Origin: Oscillospiraceae bacterium
Lineage (GTDB): Bacteria > Bacillota > Clostridia > Oscillospirales > Oscillospiraceae
Direction of reading: 5' to 3'
NCBI GenBank assembly: GCA_016282135.1
Contig: JAEEKA010000091.1
Location: 1-46,728, forward strand
Length of the DNA: 46,728 bases
The notes beneath the pieces were generated by a model. The model made no database searches and was not told the DNA's origin. It was given only the letters and a program-made list of their open reading frames with translations. A program made the translations under genes and the position numbers. Position 1 is the stretch's first letter, and each line of letters begins with the position of its first letter. This document shows positions 5,982-13,429 of the stretch, piece by piece.

Positions 5982-6563
5982 TCAGCCCCAAGAAAGGGTG
6001 GTGGCGTTGGTGGACTGATCGTACACGATGGTGCAGGTGCCACCGCCAATGACGGTGCCGATAGCGGGAACATTGATGCCGCCGATGTCCTGAGCGCCGG
6101 ACTGCCAGTCGTTCTGGGTCTGCTTCATCAGGACAACAGCCTGATACTTTCTGAAACCCTCGGACTCGCTGGGAACAGTGAAGGTGGTGGTGCTGTTGTT
6201 GTTCTTGGCAATGGTGGTCAGGTCGTCCTGCATCAGAGCAGCGGACTGGATGACAGCATAAGCGGAACGGATGTTGGCGGCGTCGGTAGCCTCCAATCTT
6301 TCTTCGAGCGCCTTCTCCGTTTCTTCACTCTTTTTCTCGTCCTCTATCTTTTTCAATTCACCTATTTCATTTTTCAGCTCACCAATATCATTTTTCATTT
6401 CCACAATCTCATTTTTGATTTCCAATAGCTCCTGTTGCAGTTCCTTGCTTGAATCGCAGGCGGTGAACAGGAGCGCGGAAAGGGAAACGGCAGCCGTCAG
6501 GGCAATCAGCCTGCGCTTTCGTGAAAGAGACCCGGAACGGCTTTGCTTTGCGGATCGATACAT
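5982..6563 (-). CDS. Lipoprotein with coiled coil and pilin-like C-terminal half
   Basis: 193 residues. ATG at 6563 is chosen since AAGGAG lies 12 bases upstream; the alternative TTG at 6575 would abut the ribosome binding site. A basic N-terminus and hydrophobic helix end in the lipobox LLFTAC (Cys near residue 36). Residues about 40-85 form a heptad coiled coil of repeated ELKNEIGEL-like units. The C-terminal half opens with ATDAANIRSAYAVIQSAAL, a string typical of the region after the N-terminal helix in clostridial type IV pilins and pseudopilins, and continues in beta-rich sequence to LSWG. It looks as if a pilin head domain was moved onto a lipid anchor and coiled-coil stalk. Function unknown. 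Confidence 0.8.
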   Translation of the reverse strand: MYRSAKQSRSGSLSRKRRLIALTAAVSLSALLFTACDSSKELQQELLEIKNEIVEMKNDIGELKNEIGELKKIEDEKKSEETEKALEERLEATDAANIRSAYAVIQSAALMQDDLTTIAKNNNSTTTFTVPSESEGFRKYQAVVLMKQTQNDWQSGAQDIGGINVPAIGTVIGGGTCTIVYDQSTNATTLSWG

Positions 6564-6605
6564 ATAATGGGACAACTCCTTTTTGGTAGGTTTTTCAACA
6601 ATACA

Positions 6606-6634
6606 ATTATAGAAAATTCAAGTCTGCTTGTCAA
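6606..6634 (-). promoter_or_regulatory. SigA promoter of the pilin-like lipoprotein gene
   Basis: Minus strand: TTGACA at 6629-6634, 17 bases, TATAAT at 6606-6611; both hexamers are perfect. Confidence 0.9.
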
Positions 6635-6715
6635 TGCTCAATTTTGGCAGAACTACGATAGCTTGTGTTTTTTTGCATTGTTGTTGGTAAAAACCGCAAA
6701 ATGTTGATTTATAGC

Positions 6716-6744
6716 TTGCTTTTCCGCGAAAAATGCGATATGAT
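6716..6744 (+). promoter_or_regulatory. Probable SigA promoter of the VanW gene
   Basis: TTGCTT (6716-6721), 17 bases, TATGAT (6739-6744), about 75 bases before the ATG at 6820. Confidence 0.6.
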
Positions 6745-6819
6745 AACACGAAAGCGTCCGGGCGTTTCCGGACGACTCCAATCCAAGCTGACCCTGCGCG
6801 GCAGGGAGGAAAGAAATAG

Positions 6820-8631
6820 ATGAAGCAAGGAAAATTTGAAGCCAAGCGGGTCAAGCCGACCAACCCCGGCGAGGCCGCCGAGCCCCAGGCGGGGCAGGGG
6901 AGATTTGAGGCAAAGGCTCCCAGGTCTGCCGCTCCCGAACAGGCGGAATCGACGGAGCAGGGGAGATTTGAAGCAAAGGCCCCCAAGGCTGCCGCGTCTG
7001 GGCAGACGGAATCAGCAGGGCGCGGGAAATTTGAGGCCAAGGCGGCAAAGGCTGCGGAGCCGGTTCAGGGGGAGCGGCAGGCCAAGGGCCGGAAGCTGTC
7101 CCGCCGGCTGCTGATTACCCTGCTGGCCCTGCTGGTGCTCGGCCTGGGCGGGACGCAGCTGTATTGGTTTCTCCAGCCCGCCCCCGCGGACGAGTATCCC
7201 GGGGCTCTGACCAAGGAAGAGACCTTGGCACAGTACCGGAGCCTGGCCCAGGTTTTGGAAAATGAGGACATGAACCTGACCCTTTTTCCCAATGACCCCG
7301 CCTCCCAGGACGTGCCCATTCTGCTCACCCTGAGCCCTGCCCGGAGCCGGGTCCAGGTGGATCTGACAGGCCTGGAGCAGGATCTCAACGAGGGCGTGGG
7401 CAAGGTGGGCAGAGGCCGCTATCGAATGGATCCCGCCCGGTATATCTCCCTGGACCGTTCCGTCCTGCGGGAGCTGGCGGAACGGACGGAGCGGGAGTGG
7501 AATCAGGCCTATCTTCCGTCCTTTGCCTCGGTCTCCTCTTACAGGGAGGGCCAGAAGGAGGGGTACGTCCTGACGGTGAACATCGGCAGGCGCGGACGGG
7601 ACATCTCCGCCGACGTGATCTTTGACGCCCTCCTGGCGGCCTATTTGACGGGCGACGTCGTCCCTACGCTGAGCTATGAGACCTACATTCCCAAGCCGCT
7701 GAACGTGGAGGAAATCTGCGACCGCTTCCGGACAGATCCGGTGGACGCGGTGTTGGATGAGACCACCTTTGAAATCACCCCGGAGGTCCCGGGGCTGGGG
7801 GTCAATTCCCAGGAGCTGACCCGGGTGCTGGACTACGCCCACGAGGGCATCGGCTACACGATTCCCCTGCGGACCCTGACGCCCAAGGTCACAACAGCGA
7901 AGATCGAAGCCAAGCTCTATGAGCACATCCTGGGAGAGGCTCATACCCCTCACACCCGGATCGACGACCGCACCACAAACCTGATCCTGGCCTGCGAGCA
8001 GATCGACGGCACCGTGGTCATGCCCGGGGAGATTTTCTCCTTCAACGAGACTGTGGGCGAGCGGACGGAGGAAAAGGGCTATCGGGAGGCTACCGCCTAT
8101 ATCGCCGGCAACTCCGTGCCGGAGATCGGCGGCGGCGTGTGTCAGGTCGCTTCCTCCATCTACTACGCCACGTTGCAGGCGGATCTGCCTTCCGTGGAAC
8201 GCCACGCCCACACCTATCTGGTGACCTATGTGCCTCAGGGCATGGACGCGGCAATCTACTGGGAGCAGTTGGACTTCAAATTTGAGAACACCAGTCCCTA
8301 TCCTATCAAGATCCGGGCCAGCGTCTCCGACGGCGAGGTCCATATTCTCCTGCGGGGCAGGGAATGGAAGGACTATACCGTGGAGCTCAGCTACAAGGTC
8401 CTGGACGAGACCCCCTGGGAGACCAAGGAGCAGGCGGTCTACGACGACAGCTACAAAACCGGAGATGTGATCGTTTCTCCCTATACGGGCTACCTGATTT
8501 CCACCTACAAGAGCCTCTATGATTTGGAGGGGAACCTGATCGAGACCGTGCAGATCGCCTACAGCCGCTACGCCAAGCGAGATAAGGTCGTGGCCGTGCG
8601 GATCTGGTCCCAGCCCCCCGCGGAGGATTAA
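6820..8631 (+). CDS. Membrane-anchored VanW-domain protein with N-terminal repeats
   Basis: 603 residues; ATG follows GGGAGGAAAG. Residues 1-90 are cytoplasmic and contain four copies of G(K/R)FEAK (near residues 4, 27, 48 and 69) in Ala/Pro-rich spacers. One transmembrane helix spans about 96-116. The extracellular part has a peptidoglycan-binding-like region (about 130-350) and then a VanW domain, recognisable by TRIDDRTTNLILAC, PGEIFSFNETVGERT and EIGGGVCQVASSIYYA with its conserved Cys. A G5-like tail (VLDETPWETKEQAVYDDSYK) follows. VanW proteins occur in wall-active and glycopeptide-resistance contexts, but their chemistry is not established. There is no van cluster here, so a general wall role is more likely than resistance. 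Confidence 0.9.
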   Translation: MKQGKFEAKRVKPTNPGEAAEPQAGQGRFEAKAPRSAAPEQAESTEQGRFEAKAPKAAASGQTESAGRGKFEAKAAKAAEPVQGERQAKGRKLSRRLLITLLALLVLGLGGTQLYWFLQPAPADEYPGALTKEETLAQYRSLAQVLENEDMNLTLFPNDPASQDVPILLTLSPARSRVQVDLTGLEQDLNEGVGKVGRGRYRMDPARYISLDRSVLRELAERTEREWNQAYLPSFASVSSYREGQKEGYVLTVNIGRRGRDISADVIFDALLAAYLTGDVVPTLSYETYIPKPLNVEEICDRFRTDPVDAVLDETTFEITPEVPGLGVNSQELTRVLDYAHEGIGYTIPLRTLTPKVTTAKIEAKLYEHILGEAHTPHTRIDDRTTNLILACEQIDGTVVMPGEIFSFNETVGERTEEKGYREATAYIAGNSVPEIGGGVCQVASSIYYATLQADLPSVERHAHTYLVTYVPQGMDAAIYWEQLDFKFENTSPYPIKIRASVSDGEVHILLRGREWKDYTVELSYKVLDETPWETKEQAVYDDSYKTGDVIVSPYTGYLISTYKSLYDLEGNLIETVQIAYSRYAKRDKVVAVRIWSQPPAED

Positions 8632-8855
8632 GGAAAGGGCTGTTTCCGCGCCTGGAAGGGGAGGCCCGAAGGGTGGTTTATCCGGATTCCGCGCCGCGTC
8701 TCTGCGTAATCCGGAGGGCGCGGCGGCAGTGGCAGCCCCTATCCGCGGCTTCGGCAATCCCGCCCGGGGCGTAATCCCATTGCGCTTCCCCGGATGCACC
8801 GGACGCCGGGCACCCGGGACTGCGGCGCTGTCAATCTTCCGGCCCATCCTACACG

Positions 8856-8893
8856 AAAAGTCTCCGTCGACCGACCGGCCGACGGAGACTTTT
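8856..8893. terminator. Bidirectional terminator between convergent genes
   Basis: 14-bp perfect stem AAAAGTCTCCGTCG / CGACGGAGACTTTT flanked by A and T runs, between the VanW gene (plus) and the remnant at 8922 (minus). The 8632-8855 stretch before it is GC-rich with short inverted repeats and no supported gene. Confidence 0.9.
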
Positions 8894-8921
8894 TCCTAAG
8901 ACGTAATTTGAAGTATTTCGA

Positions 8922-9642
8922 TTAACTGGGGTAGCTCGCGTCCAGAATCACCCAGTTTTTGTTCTCGCCGCGAACCAGATAGAAGAATTGAATTACGTCG
9001 ATTTTTGACCGAGGTGGATCTGACGATCTGAAATCCAGACTCAGTTCTATGCGGACTACGGCGGTGTTTTCCGGGTCTTCTTCCAAGCGCCTCAGGATTT
9101 CCGCGTTTAGTCCCCGCTGCGTCTGCACCGTCTTTGTGGTTTCAATTGCCGAGGCAAAGCGGCCGTCCGAATTGTCAATATAATACCCGGCCTCCAGCCT
9201 TTCGCTGCAGGATGCTTGAGCAGAGACATTCTTTTTTCCCCAGGCGGAAAGCATGTCGTGAATGGCGTTGGTGGGGTCCCGGCGGGGCGTAAAGGAAAGC
9301 AGCTCGTCATCCAGCAGGATCGCGTAATCTGTCGGTGTTTCAGTTTTTTCGGCAATGGCCAGCTCCCGGGGTTCGGAGACATCGAGAATTGTCCAGAATC
9401 CATCCTGACCGCGGGTCAGAAAATAATACTGCCCCATCAGGACGTCGGTTCCTTCCGCATTTGTTATCCAGTATTCCACGTTGACGGCAGCAACGTCCTG
9501 AGAACCCTGCTCCAGCAATTCCGCGATTTCAGCGCCGAAGCCCTCCCGCAAGACAGTGCCGCCGCGCAAATCCAGGGCCGATTGCGCCAGTACGCCCGGA
9601 TCGTCCAGGGGCTCTGTGCCGAATAAGTCTGACACATGCAGG
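8922..9642 (-). pseudogene. Extracellular part of a lost anti-sigma-like regulator, now without its own start
   Basis: About 240 codons stay open to the stop at 8922. The protein has an internal duplication: YYFLTRGQDGFWTILDVSEP and FFYLVRGENKNWVILDASYP end two halves that look like NTF2-type or similar alpha+beta domains of secreted clostridial proteins. It has no signal peptide or membrane helix, which such a domain would need. Upstream, within about 20 codons, the frame passes out of phase through the N-terminus of an ECF sigma gene (9643-9720). The simplest history is a deletion that joined the first 26 codons of the sigma gene to the distal part of its partner. A TTG at 9728 could give a 268-residue product, but its first 25 residues would be nonsense. 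Confidence 0.6.
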
Positions 9643-9720
9643 TCCGTAGCGCTCGGAGCTTTGTGCAATTGCCGCGCTGTCCCGTTCCAGGTACAAAGCG
9701 ACGATTTTTCTGTCTTCCAT
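9643..9720 (-). pseudogene. N-terminal remnant of an ECF sigma factor
   Basis: From ATG at 9720, with GAGGAG upstream, 26 codons read MEDRKIVALYLERDSAAI then AQSSERYG. This matches the start of the two intact ECF sigma factors in the window (MDDNEIVDLFWARDEAAIVQ at 13277; MEDATIIDLYFQRNQQAITE at 34266). Directly after ERYG, where the intact genes continue GYC, the sequence departs and the frame ends within about 36 codons. Regions 2 and 4 are lost, so no sigma activity can remain. The upstream control region is still well conserved. Confidence 0.8.
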
Positions 9721-9735
9721 CGTTTCAACTCCTCT

Positions 9736-9784
9736 GTGAAGGCCCTTCACCCTGATACACGACGTTTCACCGGCCTTCTTGCAG
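9736..9784 (-). promoter_or_regulatory. ECF-type promoter and palindrome upstream of the sigma remnant
   Basis: On the minus strand TGCAAG, 16 bases, CGTGTA is followed by TCAGG and the perfect palindrome GTGAAGG-G-CCTTCAC (9736-9750). The intact operon has the same layout at 13293-13341. An extended -10 (TGCTATAAT, minus strand, TATAAT at 9804-9809) lies farther upstream and could give a second, SigA-type start. Confidence 0.55.
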
Positions 9785-9820
9785 AAAACGGATTGCTTTT
9801 TTGATTATAGCACGCCCAAC

Positions 9821-9866
9821 AGAAAATAGCCATGCCGTCAGCGGGTTTTTCCGCTGACGGCATGGC
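9821..9866 (-). terminator. Terminator of the ECF sigma / L,D-transpeptidase operon
   Basis: 16-bp perfect stem GCCATGCCGTCAGCGG (9829-9844) / CCGCTGACGGCATGGC (9851-9866), loop of T's, with CTATTTTCTG downstream on the minus strand. Confidence 0.85.
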
Positions 9867-9888
9867 GGCGTTCGGCGCAAGAATGGGC

Positions 9889-10899
9889 CTATGGGGAAGG
9901 GCGGTCTGATACCGGGCTGCCGGTCTCCCTGAAGTTGACCCCGGTGATGAGAATGCAGGGGTGCTTTTCCGGGTCCAGCCATTGCAGGACGGCGCGCATG
10001 TCCTCCGGGAGCAGTCCTACGCAGCCGCCGGTGCCTCGTTCGCTGCAGTGCAGGAAGATGGCGCAGCCCCGGTCCGGGATCACGTCGGGGGGCCGGTTGT
10101 ACTCGATCACGCAGGCCCAGGCGTACAGGGTGGGATAGTCCTCCAGGTGCTCCACGTCGTCGCCCCAGGGGATCAAGCCGGGATCGTCCCGCTCCTGCCA
10201 GGTGTTGAAGTAGGGGGAGGCTTCGTCGCAGACCCAATCGGAATTTGGGGTCACCTGCCGCCAGGGAAGCTTCAAGTTTTCGGGCGGCGCCTCGTTCCCA
10301 AAGGCCATACCAATGGCCCAGAGCCCGGCGGGGGAGGTGTAGGTGTTCCGCCGCCGGTTGTGCATGACGCCCCTTTTTCCCACAAAGCCGTGGAGCCGAT
10401 CCAGCCCCGGAACCGGGACGTATTCACCTTCGTCGGATCGCGCATAACAGACGGTAATGGCTGCTACCCCGTCTGTGGGCTGGGCTGCGGTCAGAATCAG
10501 CTGGCGGCAGTTCCGCGCTTCCAGATCGGCGGGGGTCAGCCCTTCCACGGCCATCCATTTTTCCAGCAGCAGGGCCCCGTCACAGGCTTCGTCCGCCGGG
10601 TAGTCCTCCGCCAGTTCCGGCCTCCAGGTGGGGGTTGTGTCGCCGGGCTGCCAGGGGATGATCGAATCCGTCGGCGCCACCGGCTCCGTGGGCTTGTCCG
10701 TAACAGGAGATGAAGCTGCTGTCTCGGATTCGGCTTCTGTGGAGATGGCCTGCTCCGCCGGAATCGAAGGCAGCGTCGTCCCGGTCGGTATTGTAATCAC
10801 CGGGGGCGGAACCGGCTCCGTCTTCGGCGGGGCGGCGTGGGAGGCACTGCATCCGCAGAGGCACAACAGCAGGGCCAGGAGCTGCAGCAGACGTTTCAT
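9889..10899 (-). CDS. L,D-transpeptidase (YkuD-like) lipoprotein
   Basis: 336 residues from ATG at 10899, behind GGGAGGAAAAAC. The signal peptide ends in the lipobox LCLCGC, so it is a membrane-attached exported protein. A Pro/Thr-rich linker (about 25-90) precedes the globular part. The catalytic motif of YkuD-type L,D-transpeptidases is present as IFLHCSERGTGGCVGL: His, then Gly-Gly-Cys with the nucleophilic Cys. These enzymes form 3-3 cross-links in peptidoglycan or attach proteins to it through diaminopimelate. It is third gene of an operon with an ECF sigma factor and a membrane regulator (24 bases after the latter's stop), suggesting wall-stress control. The domain is diverged, so activity is probable but not certain. 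Confidence 0.8.
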   Translation of the reverse strand: MKRLLQLLALLLCLCGCSASHAAPPKTEPVPPPVITIPTGTTLPSIPAEQAISTEAESETAASSPVTDKPTEPVAPTDSIIPWQPGDTTPTWRPELAEDYPADEACDGALLLEKWMAVEGLTPADLEARNCRQLILTAAQPTDGVAAITVCYARSDEGEYVPVPGLDRLHGFVGKRGVMHNRRRNTYTSPAGLWAIGMAFGNEAPPENLKLPWRQVTPNSDWVCDEASPYFNTWQERDDPGLIPWGDDVEHLEDYPTLYAWACVIEYNRPPDVIPDRGCAIFLHCSERGTGGCVGLLPEDMRAVLQWLDPEKHPCILITGVNFRETGSPVSDRPSP

Positions 10900-10923
10900 A
10901 GTGTTTTTCCTCCCGCGGCTTTC

Positions 10924-12723
10924 CTACTGAATGACTTTGGCGGTTTCTGAGGAACCGTCGTAGAGCAGAATGCTTGTTACCACGCCTCCCTCTGTCTGCA
11001 TAACGGCGATGTAGCCGCCGCTGGCAATATAGCAGGGGCAGGACACACCGTTTACGTCCGTCTCAAAGGCGGGCGCTCCATAGGCGGCGCGGATCTGGTT
11101 GAGATCCATTTTCATCAATTTCTCCGGCGTGGGGTCAATCAGCGGGAAGCCTACAGTGCTGTCATACAGCGTATGGTCCTCAAAGAATCTGCCATAGGAC
11201 GTAATCTTTTCCTCCCCTGCGAAGACGCCCGCAATTACGTAGTGGCCCTTCTCCCGGAACATGGTGACCGTTCCGTCGGAGGAGGTGAAAATCTCCGCGT
11301 CCTTTGCCCGGACCGCCTCGATCAGCTTCTCCATCAGCGCGCCCACGGAATAGTTGAAATTCCAATCTGCGGCCAGGGCATAGGGGTTCGTCGCCGCGGG
11401 CAGAACGTCGGGGCCGAGACAGCCGTATTCCCAGAGCTCCAGGCCACGGCCCGGGTCTCCCGCGGCCAGGCCCTGCTCAAAGGCGGCCCGGTCGGTCAGG
11501 TGATAGATGCCTGCGTGGCCCGTTTCGTCGTAGAGCTGGACCACGGCGTCCGTGTGGAAGTCCAGCACCGCGATGGGGTCGGAGCCGTCGTAGTCCCAGG
11601 GCTCCGGCAGGGAGATCGCAAAGGCCATTTCCAGCGCCTTGGCCTCCGCGTCCCGGAAGGTCTTCCCCTGCCAGCCGCCGTCCTCCGGCAGCCAGACGGT
11701 GATTTCCCCGCTCTCAAAGCGGCGCTGTCTGGCCTGCTCCTCTGGGTCCGGCGTCTCGTACGGCGGCACCGGGTACAGAGTGCCCAGAGAAATGCAGTTT
11801 ACATAATGCGGCCCATTCTCGGCTTGGTCGTCATAGTTCACGTCCAGCCGCAAGTGGCCGGGCTGACCGGTGTGGACGTCGGTGACCACTGCGCTGAGGC
11901 TGCCCTGCATGCTGCCTGTGCCGACGTTCATCCTGTTGCAGTCCTCTCGACGCTTGACGGCGTTCAGGATCGGGCTTTGGGCGAAGGCCGCCTCCGCCTC
12001 GTCGAAGGGCATCCCGATCTGAATGCCCAGGGGCATTTCTCCCTCCAGCCTTGCGGAGCAGATGATCTCGTCGACCACGAAGCCGTCCACCCCCGCGTCC
12101 ACGAAGTCGACCAACAGGCATTCCCCGTCCCCGAAGTGATAAGTCCAGCGCTCCCACTTTGTCCCGTCGCTTCGCACAAAGTCGCTCGCGCCCCTGGTCT
12201 TTGGCTCTCCGTAGAGCGCTAGGACCTCCGCCTGGGGCTGGCCCAGGCAGAGCCCGCCGATTTTCAGATTCAACAGCGCCTGTTCCAATTCCGGGTCCGG
12301 GGTGATCTCCGCGTCGGTCGCGTCGTCCGGCGCCAAGGTCTCGGAGGGCCATACGAACTCGGTGTCGGTGGGCGTCACGTCGGATTCCGCTGTGGCGCTC
12401 TCCGGCCCGTGGCGAGGTGCGGAAAGCTGTTCGGTTCCGCCGGGCGTCGGGCCCGGTTTACGGATTGGAGCATGGAGCAGCAGAGCCCAGGCTGCCCCGC
12501 AGGCCAGCGCCAGAAGCAGAACCGCCGCCGCAGCGGCCCATGGGCGGCGCCGCCGCTGGCCGGAAAGGAGAATGGGTTCGGCGCTTCCTTCCGGCGCCGC
12601 CCCGTCCTGACCGCCTTTCTTCTCTGAGGCGGAATCCCGGAAATGTCCTCCGGCTATCCCTGCCTCCAGAATGTAGTTTTCGTCCGCCGATTCCAGGGCG
12701 GATACGATGTCTTTCTTTTTCAC
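10924..12723 (-). CDS. Membrane protein encoded with an ECF sigma factor, probable anti-sigma regulator
   Basis: 599 residues starting at GTG 12723, which overlaps the sigma gene's stop (GTGA). Residues 1-60 are cytoplasmic and start MKKKDIVSALESADENYILE, a form often seen in clostridial anti-sigma factors that lack a zinc finger. One transmembrane helix spans about 62-83 (AAAAAVLLLALACGAAWALL). The 500-residue exterior holds a Thr/Pro linker and then several repeated alpha+beta modules (for example LKIGGLCLGQPQAEVLALYG and MPLGIQIGMPFDEAEAAF share a G-x-x-x-x-E-A/V pattern). A sensor domain outside and a sigma-binding tail inside would fit, but binding to the sigma factor is inferred from gene order. 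Confidence 0.75.
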   Translation of the reverse strand: MKKKDIVSALESADENYILEAGIAGGHFRDSASEKKGGQDGAAPEGSAEPILLSGQRRRRPWAAAAAVLLLALACGAAWALLLHAPIRKPGPTPGGTEQLSAPRHGPESATAESDVTPTDTEFVWPSETLAPDDATDAEITPDPELEQALLNLKIGGLCLGQPQAEVLALYGEPKTRGASDFVRSDGTKWERWTYHFGDGECLLVDFVDAGVDGFVVDEIICSARLEGEMPLGIQIGMPFDEAEAAFAQSPILNAVKRREDCNRMNVGTGSMQGSLSAVVTDVHTGQPGHLRLDVNYDDQAENGPHYVNCISLGTLYPVPPYETPDPEEQARQRRFESGEITVWLPEDGGWQGKTFRDAEAKALEMAFAISLPEPWDYDGSDPIAVLDFHTDAVVQLYDETGHAGIYHLTDRAAFEQGLAAGDPGRGLELWEYGCLGPDVLPAATNPYALAADWNFNYSVGALMEKLIEAVRAKDAEIFTSSDGTVTMFREKGHYVIAGVFAGEEKITSYGRFFEDHTLYDSTVGFPLIDPTPEKLMKMDLNQIRAAYGAPAFETDVNGVSCPCYIASGGYIAVMQTEGGVVTSILLYDGSSETAKVIQ

Positions 12724-13277
12724 AGGAATCCCTCCTTTTGCAAATGCAGACGCAGTTTTTTCCTGGTACGGTGGAGCATGGATTTGACCTTGCTTTTGCT
12801 GAACCCGAAGCTGCGGCTGATCCAGGCGATGTCGTCAAAATACCAGTAGCGGCAGAGAAATACGTTTCGTTCCTCGGCGGGAAGACCTCCCAGGAAAGCG
12901 TTGATTCCCCGCTCCAGTTCCCGGCTCATGAGCTCCTCCTCCGGGCCGCCGCTGCTGTCGGCCCAGTCCGTCAGCTCCTCCAGCGTGGTTTCCACCCGGT
13001 CGCCCCGGCGCATTCCCGCGTGTTCGGCCCGCCATCGGTCAATGGCCTTGCCCCGAACGATTTTCGCCAGAAAAGCGGGGAGATTCCGGGGACGGTTTGG
13101 GGGAATGCTGTTCCATGCTGCCAGCCAGACGTCAGAGAGGCATTCCTCAGCGTCCTCCTCACTGTGCAGAATGTTTCTGGCAATAGAGCCGCAATAGCCG
13201 CCGTATTTCCGCTCCGCCTGGACAATAGCCGCTTCGTCCCTTGCCCAAAACAGGTCAACGATTTCATTGTCGTCCAT
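12720..13277 (-). CDS. ECF-family RNA polymerase sigma factor
   Basis: 185 residues. ATG at 13277 follows AAAGGAG; the longer GTG-started form would read through the regulatory palindrome. Region 2 is visible as MDDNEIVDLFWARDEAAIVQ through ILHSEEDAEECLSDVWLAAW, with the typical DAEECLSDVW motif; region 4 has LPAEERNVFLCRYWYFDDIA followed by a helix-turn-helix (WISRSFGFSKSKVKSMLHRT). It directs RNA polymerase to a small regulon, and probably to its own operon. Downstream genes are the anti-sigma-like membrane protein (overlapping) and the L,D-transpeptidase. Confidence 0.95.
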   Translation of the reverse strand: MDDNEIVDLFWARDEAAIVQAERKYGGYCGSIARNILHSEEDAEECLSDVWLAAWNSIPPNRPRNLPAFLAKIVRGKAIDRWRAEHAGMRRGDRVETTLEELTDWADSSGGPEEELMSRELERGINAFLGGLPAEERNVFLCRYWYFDDIAWISRSFGFSKSKVKSMLHRTRKKLRLHLQKEGFL

Positions 13278-13292
13278 CGTATCAACTCCTTT

Positions 13293-13341
13293 GTGAAGGC
13301 CCTTCACCCTGATAGACGGATTTTTTCGGCCCCGGTCGCAA
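13293..13341 (-). promoter_or_regulatory. ECF-type autoregulatory promoter with palindrome
   Basis: On the minus strand TGCGAC, 16 bases, CGTCTA, then TCAGG and the palindrome GTGAAGG-G-CCTTCAC (13293-13307), which ends just before the ribosome binding site. The -10 element CGTC(T/A) with a 16-base spacer is typical of ECF sigma promoters. The palindrome could be an operator or an mRNA hairpin that limits ribosome access. Confidence 0.6.
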
Positions 13342-13377
13342 AAAGAGAGATTTTTTTGAAAGATTTTTATAAATTTT

Positions 13378-13421
13378 GGGGCGGTTCCCAGGCCTTGCTT
13401 TGCAAGACAGGGAACCGCCCC
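13378..13421 (-). terminator. Terminator after the metallopeptidase-like gene
   Basis: 12-bp perfect stem GGGGCGGTTCCC / GGGAACCGCCCC with a 20-base loop, followed on the minus strand by AAAATTTATAAAAATC. The tail is not a pure T run, so moderate confidence. Confidence 0.65.
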
Positions 13422-13429
13422 GGGTTCAA

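Noticed and set aside
6820-8631. Vancomycin resistance
   Set aside because: VanW alone is common in Clostridia; no vanHAX-type ligase or dehydrogenase is in the window.
7012-8847. 611-codon minus-strand frame
   Set aside because: It is antisense to the well-supported VanW gene and its translation is rich in Gly/His/Gln as expected from a shadow frame.
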